64,000 bases of DNA. Source: an uncultured Amylibacter sp. (GTDB taxonomy: Bacteria > Pseudomonadota > Alphaproteobacteria > Rhodobacterales > Rhodobacteraceae). The first letter of the stretch is position 1. The number at the start of each line of letters is the position of its first letter. Below are positions 9,539 to 19,176 of this stretch, piece by piece. Both the position numbers and the translations under genes were made by a program. The DNA lies in contig CAJJAY010000012.1 in the NCBI GenBank assembly GCA_905182285.1, positions 124,001-188,000 of the forward strand, written 5' to 3'. The notes beneath the pieces were generated by a model. The model was given only the letters and a program-made list of their open reading frames with translations, was not told where the DNA came from and ran no database searches.

Positions 9539-11395
9539 ATGCAACGGTATTTTAAAATAAACAACATAATAGCTTTTAGCTTACTAATCCTATTTGGTAG
9601 CATCACAAATGCGGAAGAAATACTTAAAACTCATGGTATTTCGGCTTATGGAGATTTAAAATATCCAGCAAATTATAAAAATTTTGATTATGTTAATCCA
9701 GATGCGCCTCAAGGTGGAACTTTAACATTACGCCCTTCAACAGGTGGCTCTACTTTTGATAGTTTTAATAATTATATTTTAAAAGGAGCTCGTGTAACAG
9801 GCTTGGGTCTGCTTTCTGATAGTTTACTAATAGCTTCCGCTGATGAACCTGATAGTTCTTATTTGTATATGGCAGAGAGTATGGAATACCCAAAAGATCG
9901 CTCATGGGTCATTTTCAAAATACGGCAGGATGCAACTTTTTCAGATGGAAACCCTGTTACAGCATACGATGTAAAGTTTACTCACGATATATTAATCGAA
10001 AAAGGTCATCCATTTTATAAAAATGTATTTTTCAAAGATTTTGATGAAATTGAAATATTTGATGATAAAACTGTTAAATTTAATTTTAAAAAAGGCGCAA
10101 ATATGCGTGATTTGCCACAATATGCTGGCGGACTAGCAATATTACCAAAACATTATTGGAAAGACCGAGATTTTGGTAAATCTGGAACAGACATTCCAGT
10201 TGGATCTGGAGGCTATACAATTACTGATTTTGAGCCAGGGTTATTTGTTAAATATTGTAAAATAAAAGATTATTGGGCAAAAAATCACCCCGCAAATGTT
10301 GGTACTGGTAACTTTGACTGCATTCGCTATGAGTATTTTAAGGATGGAGATGTGAGTTTTGAAGCTTTCAAAAGTGGGGCTTATTTAGTTCGTGAAGAGA
10401 ATATTTCTAAAAAATGGAAAACTCAATATGATTTTCCTGCCATTCAAAAAGGTTGGGTAAAGGCAGAACAGCTTCCTGACGGTTCCCCACAGTCAAATCA
10501 AGGTATTTGGATAAATTTACGAAAAAACCAATTTAAAAACATAAAAACTCGTGAAGCACTTCAACATTTATTCAACTTTGAATGGACAAATAAAACCGTT
10601 TTTTATGATTCATATACTCGCTCAGACAGCTTCTGGGAAAATTCTGAAATGCAAGCTCAAGGCCTTATTGCCAATAATGAACTTAGTCTAATTGAGCCAT
10701 ATCGCGATCAATTAATATCTTCTATTTTTGATGATCCAGCTTACATTCCACCTGTTATGAAACAAAATAAGTTTGATAGAAAGGCATTACGAACTGCAAG
10801 TAAATTGCTAGAAGAAGCTGGTTGGCTATTAGATAATGGAATTTTAAAAGATGAAAACGGAACTGCATTCAAAATTGAATTCATAGATGACAACGATGAT
10901 TTCTTACATATTTTATCACCTATCATAGACACTATGAAACGTGCCGGAATAGATGCAAAATTTACGCAAATTGATCGTGCACAAATGATTGAGCGCATGA
11001 AGAATTATGACTTTGATGTACTTGTTGCCGGTTATGGTACAAGCTCAAGTCCAGGAGAAGAAATAGCTCAGTTATATGGCTCTGTTGGCATTGAGCAGCT
11101 TGGTGGAGCAAACCTATCTGGCTTTGGTCACCCAGCTGTAGACGATTTAATCAAAAAAGTAGGAGGAGCAAAAACGAGAAGTGAAATGCATATTGCAGTA
11201 CGAGCGATTGATCGAATTTTAAGAGCATATCACATACGTATTCCTAATTGGCATTTAGCAGAAGATCGTTTGGCCTATTGGGACGTGTTTGGTCGACCTG
11301 AAATTAAACCAAAATATGCACTTGGTGTAATGGGCACTTGGTGGTTTGACCAAAAGAAATATGATGAGCTCGTATCAAAGGGTGCTTTCAAATAA
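9539..11395 (+). CDS. yejA: Oligopeptide ABC transporter, substrate-binding protein (YejA-like)
   Basis: Periplasmic solute-binding protein of family 5, about 618 residues, first gene of a four-gene operon. A signal peptide of some 24 residues ends in SITNAEE. The mature part starts with the HGISAYGDLKYP region typical of YejA-type proteins and contains the FKIRQDATFSDG motif of the family. Likely ligands are oligopeptides; in enterobacteria Yej also takes up peptide antibiotics. ATG at 9539 is chosen because it starts the signal peptide and GGAGG lies 11 bases upstream; ATG at 9521 would add six residues. Confidence 0.9.
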   Translation: MQRYFKINNIIAFSLLILFGSITNAEEILKTHGISAYGDLKYPANYKNFDYVNPDAPQGGTLTLRPSTGGSTFDSFNNYILKGARVTGLGLLSDSLLIASADEPDSSYLYMAESMEYPKDRSWVIFKIRQDATFSDGNPVTAYDVKFTHDILIEKGHPFYKNVFFKDFDEIEIFDDKTVKFNFKKGANMRDLPQYAGGLAILPKHYWKDRDFGKSGTDIPVGSGGYTITDFEPGLFVKYCKIKDYWAKNHPANVGTGNFDCIRYEYFKDGDVSFEAFKSGAYLVREENISKKWKTQYDFPAIQKGWVKAEQLPDGSPQSNQGIWINLRKNQFKNIKTREALQHLFNFEWTNKTVFYDSYTRSDSFWENSEMQAQGLIANNELSLIEPYRDQLISSIFDDPAYIPPVMKQNKFDRKALRTASKLLEEAGWLLDNGILKDENGTAFKIEFIDDNDDFLHILSPIIDTMKRAGIDAKFTQIDRAQMIERMKNYDFDVLVAGYGTSSSPGEEIAQLYGSVGIEQLGGANLSGFGHPAVDDLIKKVGGAKTRSEMHIAVRAIDRILRAYHIRIPNWHLAEDRLAYWDVFGRPEIKPKYALGVMGTWWFDQKKYDELVSKGAFK

Positions 11396-12481
11396 ATGGG
11401 CGCATATATTCTTAGAAGATTACTTTTAATAATTCCAACTTTAATAGGAATTATGCTTATTAACTTTATATTAATTCAATTTGTTCCAGGTGGTCCAATT
11501 GAACAGATAATTGCTCAGATGGAAGATGGATCTGCAGGTGCAACTGATAGATTCACTGGTGGTAGTGGTGATGACTCAAACAGCCAATCAGAAAATAATG
11601 AGTATAAAGGTGCTCGAGGATTACCACCTGAATTAATTGAAGATTTAGAAAGACAATTTGGATTTGATAAGCCTCCCGTAGAGAGATTCCTAACCATGAT
11701 ATGGAATTATATTAGGTTTGATTTTGGTGAAAGTTATTTTAGATCAATAACTATAATTGATTTAATTTTAGAAAAAATGCCAGTGTCTATAACGCTAGGT
11801 TTGTGGTCAACTTTATTAGCTTATTTAGTATCAATACCTCTAGGAATTCGCAAAGCTGTTAAAGATGGGTCAGCATTCGATGTTTGGACTTCTGGGATCA
11901 TAATTGCAGCATATGCAATTCCAGGATTACTTTTTGGCATTCTATTAATAGTCTTGTTTGCCGGGGGATCTTATTGGCAAATTTTTCCATTAAGAGGCCT
12001 TGCTTCTGAGGGCGCATCAGATTTTGGATTCTTTGAAAGAATAATTGACTATTTTTGGCATGCAGCATTACCAATTTTAACTTCTACTATTGCTGCATTT
12101 GCCACGTTAACTCTTTTAACAAAAAATAGTTTTCTTGACGAAATAAATAAACAGTATGTCATGACCGCTAGAGCAAAAGGCTTAACAGAATTTAATGTCT
12201 TTTATGGCCATATTTTTAGAAATGCGATGCTGATAGTTATAAGTGGTTTTCCAGCATTATTTGTTGGAATATTTTTTGGTGGATCATTAATAATTGAGGT
12301 TATATTTTCGTTAGATGGACTTGGCCTACTTGGATATGAAGCAGCTATAAATCGTGATTATCAAGTATTTTTTGCTACCCTTTATATATTTGCTTTAATT
12401 GGCTTACTGGTGAAATTACTTTCCGATCTTACCTATATATGGATAGACCCAAGAATTGATTTTGGAAGCCGTGAAACGTAA
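11396..12481 (+). CDS. yejB: Oligopeptide ABC transporter, permease (YejB-like)
   Basis: Inner membrane permease of 361 residues. The first helix (about 5-28) is followed by a periplasmic insert rich in Gly/Ser/Asn (about 40-75), then the ABC permease core with the cytoplasmic loop YVMTARAKGLTEFNVFYGH, the EAA contact site for the ATPase. The ATG directly follows the stop codon of the binding-protein gene. It should pair with the next gene product. Confidence 0.93.
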   Translation: MGAYILRRLLLIIPTLIGIMLINFILIQFVPGGPIEQIIAQMEDGSAGATDRFTGGSGDDSNSQSENNEYKGARGLPPELIEDLERQFGFDKPPVERFLTMIWNYIRFDFGESYFRSITIIDLILEKMPVSITLGLWSTLLAYLVSIPLGIRKAVKDGSAFDVWTSGIIIAAYAIPGLLFGILLIVLFAGGSYWQIFPLRGLASEGASDFGFFERIIDYFWHAALPILTSTIAAFATLTLLTKNSFLDEINKQYVMTARAKGLTEFNVFYGHIFRNAMLIVISGFPALFVGIFFGGSLIIEVIFSLDGLGLLGYEAAINRDYQVFFATLYIFALIGLLVKLLSDLTYIWIDPRIDFGSRET

Positions 12482-13602
12482 TGAAAAAAATATTTAAATC
12501 ACCACTTTCAAAAAGGCGCTGGCAAAACTTTAAATCTAATAGACGCGCTTATTGGTCTCTTTGGATATTTGGAATAATTTTCGTATTATGTTTATTTGCA
12601 GAATTAATAGCAAATGATAAGCCACTACTTGTTAGCTTCAAAGGTGAATTACATTCCCCTGCATTCAAATATTATTCAGAATTTTATTTTGGTGGTGATT
12701 TTAAAACAGAAGCTATTTATCAAGAGATTGAAACACAGTGTTTGATAAAGACTGGTGGCCTTGAAGTTTGCCTTGATGAGCCAGAAGAAACAATAACTTC
12801 TTTAGGTAATGGTTCACTAGAGTCCTCAAATCAAGAAACATTAAAAGGTTGGATGTTATGGGCACCAATTCCTTATAGCTTTAACACAATTAACTATGAT
12901 ATTGATCGCGCGCCATCTCCACCTGATAATAATCATTTTTTAGGAACTGATGACCAAACTCGTGATGTTGTTGCCAGAATAATTTATGGTTTTAGAATAT
13001 CTACAATCTTTGGATTAATAGTTGTTTTTTTCAGCTCAATCATTGGAATTGCCGCTGGTGCTATCATGGGCTACTTCGGTGGCTGGGTAGACTTAATCCT
13101 ACAAAGGTTAGTGGAAATCTGGGATGGAATGCCAATGCTATATGTTATTATAATTATGGCAGCTTTATTTAATATAAATTTTCCAATATTAGTGTTCCTA
13201 GTTATTTTATTTAGTTGGACCGGCTTACTCGGCGTCGTTCGTGCAGAGTTTTTAAGAGCACGTAATTTCGAATATACTCGAGCAGCAAGAGCTATGGGCG
13301 TGAGCGATACAAAAATAATGTTCCGTCATCTTTTACCTAATGCAATGGTTGCAACACTTACATTCTTACCATTTACAATCACTGCATCAATTGGAACATT
13401 AACAACATTAGACTTTCTGGGATATGGATTACCACCCAGCTACCCATCTCTAGGTGAATTAGCGCTTCAAGCAAAAAACAATCTTCAAGCTCCATGGTTA
13501 GCATTCTCAGCGTTCATTACTTTAGCAACAATGTTATCTTTGCTAGTTTTTGTTTTTGAAGGTGTTCGAGATGCTTTTGACCCTCGAAAGACATTTAAAT
13601 GA
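12481..13602 (+). CDS. yejE: Oligopeptide ABC transporter, permease (YejE-like)
   Basis: Second permease, 373 residues. One N-terminal helix, a large periplasmic region (about 45-155) ending in HFLGTDDQTRDVVARIIYG, and then five core helices with the EAA loop YTRAARAMGVSDTKIMFRHLLP. The start overlaps the stop of yejB by one base (TAATG), which suggests coupled translation. Together with YejB it forms the channel. Confidence 0.93.
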   Translation: MKKIFKSPLSKRRWQNFKSNRRAYWSLWIFGIIFVLCLFAELIANDKPLLVSFKGELHSPAFKYYSEFYFGGDFKTEAIYQEIETQCLIKTGGLEVCLDEPEETITSLGNGSLESSNQETLKGWMLWAPIPYSFNTINYDIDRAPSPPDNNHFLGTDDQTRDVVARIIYGFRISTIFGLIVVFFSSIIGIAAGAIMGYFGGWVDLILQRLVEIWDGMPMLYVIIIMAALFNINFPILVFLVILFSWTGLLGVVRAEFLRARNFEYTRAARAMGVSDTKIMFRHLLPNAMVATLTFLPFTITASIGTLTTLDFLGYGLPPSYPSLGELALQAKNNLQAPWLAFSAFITLATMLSLLVFVFEGVRDAFDPRKTFK

Positions 13603-15179
13603 AACAGATTTTAGCAATAGAAAATCTATCAGTCTATTTTGGTAAAAACAAAGCTGTTAAAAATGTAAGCTTAACAATAAGAAAAGGTGAAACTGTTGCA
13701 TTAGTGGGTGAAAGTGGATCTGGGAAATCAGTCACTGCACTTGCTACTGTCAGTTTAATTAACCAATCAGCAGACATAACTGGTTCTGTTAAGTATTGTG
13801 GAAAAGAAATAATAAATACTTCTAACAAAGATTTGCGCAAAATCAGGGGTAATGACATTAGTTTTATATTTCAAGAACCGATGACTTCTCTTAATCCACT
13901 TCATACAATTGAACGCCAGCTAAGCGAGAGTTTAAAACTTCACCAAGGATTAAAAGGATCAAAAGTTACAGAAAAAATATTAGATTTACTTTCAAAGGTT
14001 GGGATAGACGAAGCTCATAGAAAAATTTCAAATTATCCTCATCAACTTTCTGGCGGCCAACGCCAACGAATTATGATTGCAATGGCGCTAGCTAATAAAC
14101 CTGATTTGTTAATTGCTGACGAACCAACCACCGCATTAGACGTAACCATTCAGGCTCAGATTTTAGAATTATTAGCAAACATACAAAAATCTGAAGGAAT
14201 GGGAATGTTATTTATTACTCATGATCTTAGCGTTGTAAGGCGCATAGCAGATCGTGTTTGCGTAATGAAAGACGGTGAAATTGTTGAGGCTGGTGCAACA
14301 AATGAAATTTTTAGCTCTCCAAATCATGAATATACCAAAAAACTCTTAAATGCAGAACCTTCAGGTTTTCCAAAACCCATAAAATCAAATGCTTTTGAAA
14401 TTATAAATATTAAAAATTTAAAAGTTTGGTTTCCAATTGTTAAAGGCCTTTTGAGGAAAGTTGTTGGCAATGTAAAAGCTGTTAATGATGCGAGCTTAAA
14501 TATAGCACAGGGCGAAACACTTGGAATTGTTGGTGAGAGTGGTTCTGGCAAAACCACATTAGCTTTAGCAATAATGCGTCTTATTTCCTCAAAAGGGCAA
14601 ATTACGTTTATGGGCAATAAGCTAGACGGACTTACTAATAAGCAATTGAAACCATTTAGACGTGATATTCAAATGGTTTTTCAAGATCCATATGGATCCT
14701 TATCACCACGCTTTACAATTGAACAAATTATTTCTGAAGGCTTGGATGTCCATAACTTAGATAAAGGTCAAAACCGAAGGGCAATGGTAGAGAATATATT
14801 GATAGAAGTCGGTTTAGAAAAAGATATGATTGACCGTTACCCCCATGAATTTTCAGGTGGACAGCGCCAACGAATAGCAATTGCTAGAGCGATGATATTA
14901 AAGCCTAAACTCCTTATATTAGATGAACCTACGTCTGCATTAGATATGACAGTTCAAGTCCAAATCGTTAAACTTTTACGTGATTTGCAAATTAAGTATG
15001 GCTTAGCATATTTATTTATTAGCCATGACCTACGTGTTATTCGTGCTCTAAGCCACAAAGTAATAGTTATGTATAACGGTAATATTGTGGAGACTGGAAC
15101 AAACAAAGAAATCTTTGAAAGTCCAAAATCAAATTATACAAAAGAATTAATTTCTGCAGCATTAAATATTAAAATTTAG
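13599..15179 (+). CDS. yejF: Oligopeptide ABC transporter, fused double ATPase (YejF-like)
   Basis: A 526-residue protein with two complete ABC domains. The first has Walker A GESGSGKS near 37, signature [12 protein letters not shown] near 151 and Walker [13 protein letters not shown]. The second has GESGSGKT near 308, [12 protein letters not shown] and [12 protein letters not shown]. Each ends in the oligopeptide-specific C-terminal extension. It powers the YejBE channel from the cytoplasmic side. The ATG overlaps the yejE stop by four bases. Confidence 0.95.
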   Translation: MKQILAIENLSVYFGKNKAVKNVSLTIRKGETVALVGESGSGKSVTALATVSLINQSADITGSVKYCGKEIINTSNKDLRKIRGNDISFIFQEPMTSLNPLHTIERQLSESLKLHQGLKGSKVTEKILDLLSKVGIDEAHRKISNYPHQLSGGQRQRIMIAMALANKPDLLIADEPTTALDVTIQAQILELLANIQKSEGMGMLFITHDLSVVRRIADRVCVMKDGEIVEAGATNEIFSSPNHEYTKKLLNAEPSGFPKPIKSNAFEIINIKNLKVWFPIVKGLLRKVVGNVKAVNDASLNIAQGETLGIVGESGSGKTTLALAIMRLISSKGQITFMGNKLDGLTNKQLKPFRRDIQMVFQDPYGSLSPRFTIEQIISEGLDVHNLDKGQNRRAMVENILIEVGLEKDMIDRYPHEFSGGQRQRIAIARAMILKPKLLILDEPTSALDMTVQVQIVKLLRDLQIKYGLAYLFISHDLRVIRALSHKVIVMYNGNIVETGTNKEIFESPKSNYTKELISAALNIKI

Positions 15180-15249
15180 AAAAGCTAGTTTGATAAATTT
15201 AAAATTGGCTCTTGCCAACTGCCAACAGGCAAAGTAAATCGCCTTTAAT

Positions 15250-15326
15250 GCACCCGTAGCTCAGCTGGATAGAGTACCTGACTACGAATCAGGGGGTCGC
15301 ACGTTCGAATCGTGCCGGGTGCACCA
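15250..15326 (+). tRNA. tRNA-Arg, anticodon ACG
   Basis: A 77-base cloverleaf GCACCCG...CGGGTGC-A-CCA with anticodon loop CT-ACG-AA. The A34 would be edited to inosine to read CGN codons. Its first 50 bases differ from the tRNA-Arg(TCG) at 16448 at only two positions, so the two genes look like products of a duplication. Confidence 0.96.
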
Positions 15327-15446
15327 TTTACATTCCTGTTCTATTTGAAAGTCATACTTGTATTATTAGATTTTAAAAAATTGACAGTTTGTATTTAAAA
15401 TGTGAATTTAAAAAAATCATAAATAGAAAAAATTTTAGGAAAAAAA

Positions 15447-15740
15447 ATGGCTTCCAGTTTAGTTGATAATATAATTAGGTTAAAATCTATGCTTTCAGAT
15501 ATGGAGCAAGACTTTGGTTTAACAGGTTTATCTATAGTAGAAAAAAATGTTTATCTGGCCGCACAAGACATCAAAGCTAAAGATGGAACCGTTGAGACTA
15601 AACATATTCTAGAGCACAATTTTACCCAAAACATGTCACGTCCTACGTTCTTTCGAGCATTAAAATCAATTCAAGAAAAAGGATTGATTAAAAATGCCCC
15701 CCAAAAAAAAGTTGGTCTTTTTCTTGTTAATAATATCTAG
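15447..15740 (+). CDS. Small winged-helix protein of unknown function
   Basis: A 97-residue protein I cannot assign to a named family. The middle part (about 30-85) has the alternation of a winged-helix DNA-binding domain, including the likely recognition helix SRPTFFRALKSIQEKGLI, similar in shape to MarR or replication-initiator folds. AGGA lies six bases before the ATG. It stands alone between two tRNA-Arg genes with AT-rich flanks of 120 and 92 bases. A regulator role is an inference from fold only. Confidence 0.55.
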   Translation: MASSLVDNIIRLKSMLSDMEQDFGLTGLSIVEKNVYLAAQDIKAKDGTVETKHILEHNFTQNMSRPTFFRALKSIQEKGLIKNAPQKKVGLFLVNNI

Positions 15741-15832
15741 TTAATTTAATAAAATACTATTTTAAATGGAGTAGAAAGTAAGTGGTAGCTTAATTAATAG
15801 AACTTTCTAGCACCAATTAAAATTATAAGTTT

Positions 15833-16378
15833 ATGAAAAAAACCACTCGGGAAACAATTGGAGCTTTTATAATAATAAGTGTTGCTTATATAGCTAGTTA
15901 CACGCTTGTTGCTGGCTTTATAGCTCCACTCCAAGAGCTTATTTTACCCACATTTACCACCAGTATTAGTTTATTATTTTTACCCCATGGAATTAGAATT
16001 TTAGCTGCATATTATTATGGCTGGAAAGCACTGCCATTATTGTTACCTTCAATGTATTTAATGTGGTTTATAACTGTATATGCAAACAATATTTCACTAC
16101 ATCCTTTATCACCTTTATTTAGTGGGATCGCCTGTATTATAGCAGTTAAATTTATTTTTAAGAATATTAAGCACATCATAGAAAAAGAATGGAAACTTTT
16201 ATTGCTTGCAGGCTTGGTTGGCTCATTCTTAAATGGATTAAGTCATAGCTTTTTAGTATATAAAAGTTTCTTAACAATATCATTTATTGGTTATACTATT
16301 GGAGATATACTTGGCCAAATTTTATTAATGTTAATGTTTATTTATATACTTAAATTTATAAAATTATTTAAAAATTAA
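15833..16378 (+). CDS. Integral membrane protein, weakly MASE1-like
   Basis: A 181-residue protein with five or six hydrophobic helices and almost no soluble part. The segment LFLPHGIRILAAYYYGW (about residues 48-64) and the later GDILGQI resemble the MASE1 type of membrane sensory domain, but no signalling output domain follows. No clear ribosome binding site precedes the ATG. It is the second orphan gene between the tRNA-Arg pair, and its function is unknown. Confidence 0.55.
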   Translation: MKKTTRETIGAFIIISVAYIASYTLVAGFIAPLQELILPTFTTSISLLFLPHGIRILAAYYYGWKALPLLLPSMYLMWFITVYANNISLHPLSPLFSGIACIIAVKFIFKNIKHIIEKEWKLLLLAGLVGSFLNGLSHSFLVYKSFLTISFIGYTIGDILGQILLMLMFIYILKFIKLFKN

Positions 16379-16447
16379 ATATTTAAGAATACTCAGCTCT
16401 TCACTAATTGACAGCAACTAAATACCATGTGATATCAAGATTAGTGT

Positions 16448-16524
16448 GCACCCGTAGCTCAGCTGGATAGAGCACCTGACTTCGAATCAGGGGGTCACAG
16501 GTTCGAATCCTGTCGGGTGTACCA
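16448..16524 (+). tRNA. tRNA-Arg, anticodon TCG
   Basis: A 77-base cloverleaf with anticodon loop CT-TCG-AA and encoded CCA. The acceptor stem has one G-T pair at its tip (GCACCCG with CGGGTGT). It reads CGA and CGG codons. It is a near copy of the tRNA-Arg(ACG) 1.2 kb upstream, in the same orientation. Confidence 0.95.
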
Positions 16525-16543
16525 AATATATTTTATAAAAATA

Positions 16544-16927
16544 TTACTCACTTTCATTGAAAACGATCTTGGCTACTCTAAAACACTCAAGTGCTTGTGG
16601 GACACCACAATATATTCCAATTACATGTATTATTGCACGAACTTCTTCTTTCGAAACACCATTATTAATAGCACCGCGACAATGTATTTCCCATTCATGC
16701 ATTTTTCCTAAAGCGCCAATCATCGACAAGTTCATCATAGAACGCGTCTTAGGGTCAATTACTTCATCTCCCCAACCAAAACCCCAGCACCAAGCAGTCA
16801 TTGCTTCTTGGAATGGTCGGGTGAAATCATCTGCTAATGCTAAATTTTTTTCAACATAATCTGCACCCAGTGTGCCCTTACGCTTTTCTAAACCTTTTAA
16901 AAATAGCTCTTCATCAAACGTGCTCAT
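16544..16927 (-). CDS. Carboxymuconolactone decarboxylase-family protein
   Basis: A 127-residue all-helical protein of the CMD/PcaC family. The C-terminal EWEIHCRGAINNGVSKEEV followed by IIHVIGIYCGVPQALE matches the family core, and the size fits PcaC-like decarboxylases of the protocatechuate route. No other aromatic-degradation gene is nearby, so a general CMD-family role, such as an alkylhydroperoxidase-like activity, is equally possible. One cysteine is present in the active-site region (IYCGVP). Confidence 0.75.
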   Translation of the reverse strand: MSTFDEELFLKGLEKRKGTLGADYVEKNLALADDFTRPFQEAMTAWCWGFGWGDEVIDPKTRSMMNLSMIGALGKMHEWEIHCRGAINNGVSKEEVRAIIHVIGIYCGVPQALECFRVAKIVFNESE

Positions 16928-16984
16928 GACCCAAACCTTACAGTTAAAATATTTTATCTATTTAATTCACACTTAATTAGAAAG

Positions 16985-17914
16985 TTAGGCAACAGACAAA
17001 ACTCCACACCCCAATAAGCCAGCCGCATCATCTGTTATCAAATTAATTTGAAATTTTTCTAATTCTTTAAAATAATGTGTATTTTCTTTGAATGCTTCTT
17101 CAAATTTTGAGGTTAGTTTAGCATTAAAGATTGCTCGTGATACACTTCCTGCAAAATAAATACCTCCAAAGGGTAAGTATTGCAAAATCAACTCTCTGGT
17201 CATCAAACCCAACATTTCAGAAAATAATTCTAATGTTTGAGTGGCGTAAGGGTCACTTTTTTCTAAGTGCTCTTTTGATATCATTTCTCCAGATTTTATC
17301 TTTCCACTTGAAATGACTTTATATAAATCTCTTAAGCCTTTTCCAGAAAACAAATCTTCTACAGTCACAAAATTACATAGACCTATTTTTCTAATTAAAA
17401 CTTCTTTTACACTACTTGGTAAAGAGATATGTCCAAGTTCAACCTGTAAACAAACTGGTTTTTCACTTTTATCTTCAACTACAGGACAAACATTAAAACC
17501 TGTACCAAGTCCAACAACTAAATATTGACCATTTTTTCTATTAAAAATTTCAGGTCCTATTATATGTTGTATTCCTTTAGGAGCTAGCTTTTTTAAACTA
17601 TAACCTAATGAGGTTAAATCGTTAATTAACACAACATTTCCACATTTAGTTAGTATTTTGATTTCTGAGTCAGAAATATTCCAATCAAGGTTTGTGAAAG
17701 ACGCTTTACCCTCAACGATTGGGCCAGCAATAGCTATTACACAAGAAAAAATTTTTATTTCTTTTTTGTCTCGTAAATATTCTGAAACAACTTCATAAAA
17801 AGAATTAAAATTATTATTAAGAAAATTACATATTGACGATTCATTCAAAACTCCATTTTGAACCAATCCTAATCGTGATTGTGTACCACCAACGTCAGCA
17901 ACTAACGTTATCAT
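16985..17914 (-). CDS. glk: Glucokinase
   Basis: Phosphorylates glucose to glucose 6-phosphate with ATP. Length 309 is slightly short for the Glk (non-ROK) family. Visible motifs: phosphate-binding ADVGGTQSRLGLV at 6-18, IAGPIVEGKASFTNLDW near 64-80, the catalytic aspartate in LINDLTSLGYSL, the second phosphate loop VVGLGTGFNVCPV and ELGHISLP. The gene is monocistronic, divergent from the hydrolase gene at 18242. The upstream ribosome site is weak. Confidence 0.88.
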   Translation of the reverse strand: MITLVADVGGTQSRLGLVQNGVLNESSICNFLNNNFNSFYEVVSEYLRDKKEIKIFSCVIAIAGPIVEGKASFTNLDWNISDSEIKILTKCGNVVLINDLTSLGYSLKKLAPKGIQHIIGPEIFNRKNGQYLVVGLGTGFNVCPVVEDKSEKPVCLQVELGHISLPSSVKEVLIRKIGLCNFVTVEDLFSGKGLRDLYKVISSGKIKSGEMISKEHLEKSDPYATQTLELFSEMLGLMTRELILQYLPFGGIYFAGSVSRAIFNAKLTSKFEEAFKENTHYFKELEKFQINLITDDAAGLLGCGVLSVA

Positions 17915-18241
17915 TTTCTTATTTCCATTATCAGGACCTTAATTTCAGCAAGATCCAAACATTGGGATCGAAGTTAAATACTTTACCCCAATTAAGATAA
18001 AATTCAAGAGTATCTCCAATTTTTCTCTATGATAATATCATAAAAATAAGCTTTTAAAAAAATGCCATATTTAAGTATAGTTTTTAAGATATATGCAAGC
18101 TATAGAGGTATTGATATTCAAGAATTAGAATATATAATAAGTGTAAGATTCTAATATCGCATTATTTAGATATGATACTAAATTTAATAAAATTTAATAT
18201 TAATGAAATATCAAAGTTTAAAATTTACGCTGGAGAAACGA
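17915..18241. promoter_or_regulatory. Divergent intergenic region with an inverted repeat
   Basis: These 327 bases lie between the divergent glk and persulfide-dioxygenase-like genes and hold no gene I can support. The DNA is very AT-rich. At 18124-18155 an inverted repeat ATTAGAAT / ATTCTAAT with a 16-base spacer stands out and could be an operator for the gene at 18242. The only other visible signal is GGAG at 18232-18235, the ribosome site of that gene. Confidence 0.4.
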
Positions 18242-19126
18242 ATGAAATACCCCATTGATTTAACCACAAAAGCAGATGTTACTGCCTATTTTGATGAATC
18301 AACCAATACAATTACTTATTTAGTAAAAGATCCATCCAGTAACCATTGTGCAATCATAGATAGCGTAATGGACATGGATTATGCAGCAGGTCGAATTACT
18401 TATGAAAGTGCAGATAAAATAATAAATGAAATTCAAAACCGTGAATTAATACTTGATTGGATTATTGAAACTCATGTCCATGCAGATCACTTAAGCGCTG
18501 CGCCTTATATCCAACTTCAGCTAGGTGGAAAAATTGGTGTGGGTGAAAAGATTATGCTTATTCAGGAAACCTTTGGGAAAATATTTAATGAAGGGACTGA
18601 ATTTCAACGCGATGGTTCTCAATTCGATGCTCTCTTTAAAGATGGTGATACCTACATGATAGGAAATATGCAGGCTATTACCATGTTTACACCAGGACAC
18701 ACTCCTGCATGCATGGTTCATATAATTGGAGATTCTGCATTTGCAGGTGATACTTTATTTATGCCAGATGGGGGATCAGCCCGCGCAGATTTCCCTGGAG
18801 GAGATGCTGGGGAATTATATGATAGCATTCAGAAAGTTCTCACACTTCCAGATGAAACCCGGCTCTTTATGTGTCATGACTATGGGCCAAATGGGAGATC
18901 TATTCAGTGGGAAACAACAGTTCTAGAGCAAAAAAATAATAATATTCACGTAGGTAAAGATAAAACTAGAGATGATTTTATTAAATTTAGGACTGAACGT
19001 GATGCTCAACTAGCAATGCCAAAATTAATTATTCCTGCTTTGCAAGTAAACATGCGAGCTGGGGAAGTTCCAACTGATAATAATGGAAATAAAGTTTTAA
19101 AAGTGCCGGTTAATGGCCTTGAATAG
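18242..19126 (+). CDS. Metallo-beta-lactamase-fold hydrolase, persulfide dioxygenase (ETHE1/Blh) type
   Basis: Cytosolic protein of 294 residues. The iron/zinc-binding motif THVHADHLSAAP is followed by a central histidine in TPGHTPACM, the aspartate in FAGDTLFMPDGGSARADFPGG and a last histidine in MCHDYGP, the pattern of persulfide dioxygenases and Blh proteins, which oxidise glutathione persulfide during sulfide detoxification. An open frame reaches back to 18203, but the ATG at 18242 has GGAG six bases upstream. No rhodanese or BigR regulator gene is adjacent. A bidirectional terminator follows. Confidence 0.85.
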   Translation: MKYPIDLTTKADVTAYFDESTNTITYLVKDPSSNHCAIIDSVMDMDYAAGRITYESADKIINEIQNRELILDWIIETHVHADHLSAAPYIQLQLGGKIGVGEKIMLIQETFGKIFNEGTEFQRDGSQFDALFKDGDTYMIGNMQAITMFTPGHTPACMVHIIGDSAFAGDTLFMPDGGSARADFPGGDAGELYDSIQKVLTLPDETRLFMCHDYGPNGRSIQWETTVLEQKNNNIHVGKDKTRDDFIKFRTERDAQLAMPKLIIPALQVNMRAGEVPTDNNGNKVLKVPVNGLE

Positions 19127-19128
19127 AA

Positions 19129-19156
19129 AAAGCCTGCAGCAAAACTGCAGGCTTTA
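19129..19156. terminator. Bidirectional terminator
   Basis: A perfect eight-pair stem GCCTGCAG/CTGCAGGC with loop CAAAA at 19132-19152 has A on the left and TTT on the right. It separates the plus-strand hydrolase gene from the end of the reverse-strand BMP transporter operon and can serve both. Confidence 0.88.
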
Positions 19157-19176
19157 GAAATTGAGTAATTTTTATT

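Noticed and set aside
15250-16524. tRNA-flanked segment as an integrated mobile element
   Set aside because: No integrase, recombinase or transposase gene and no inverted ends are visible; only the tRNA similarity supports it, so it is listed as a finding, not as a mobile element.
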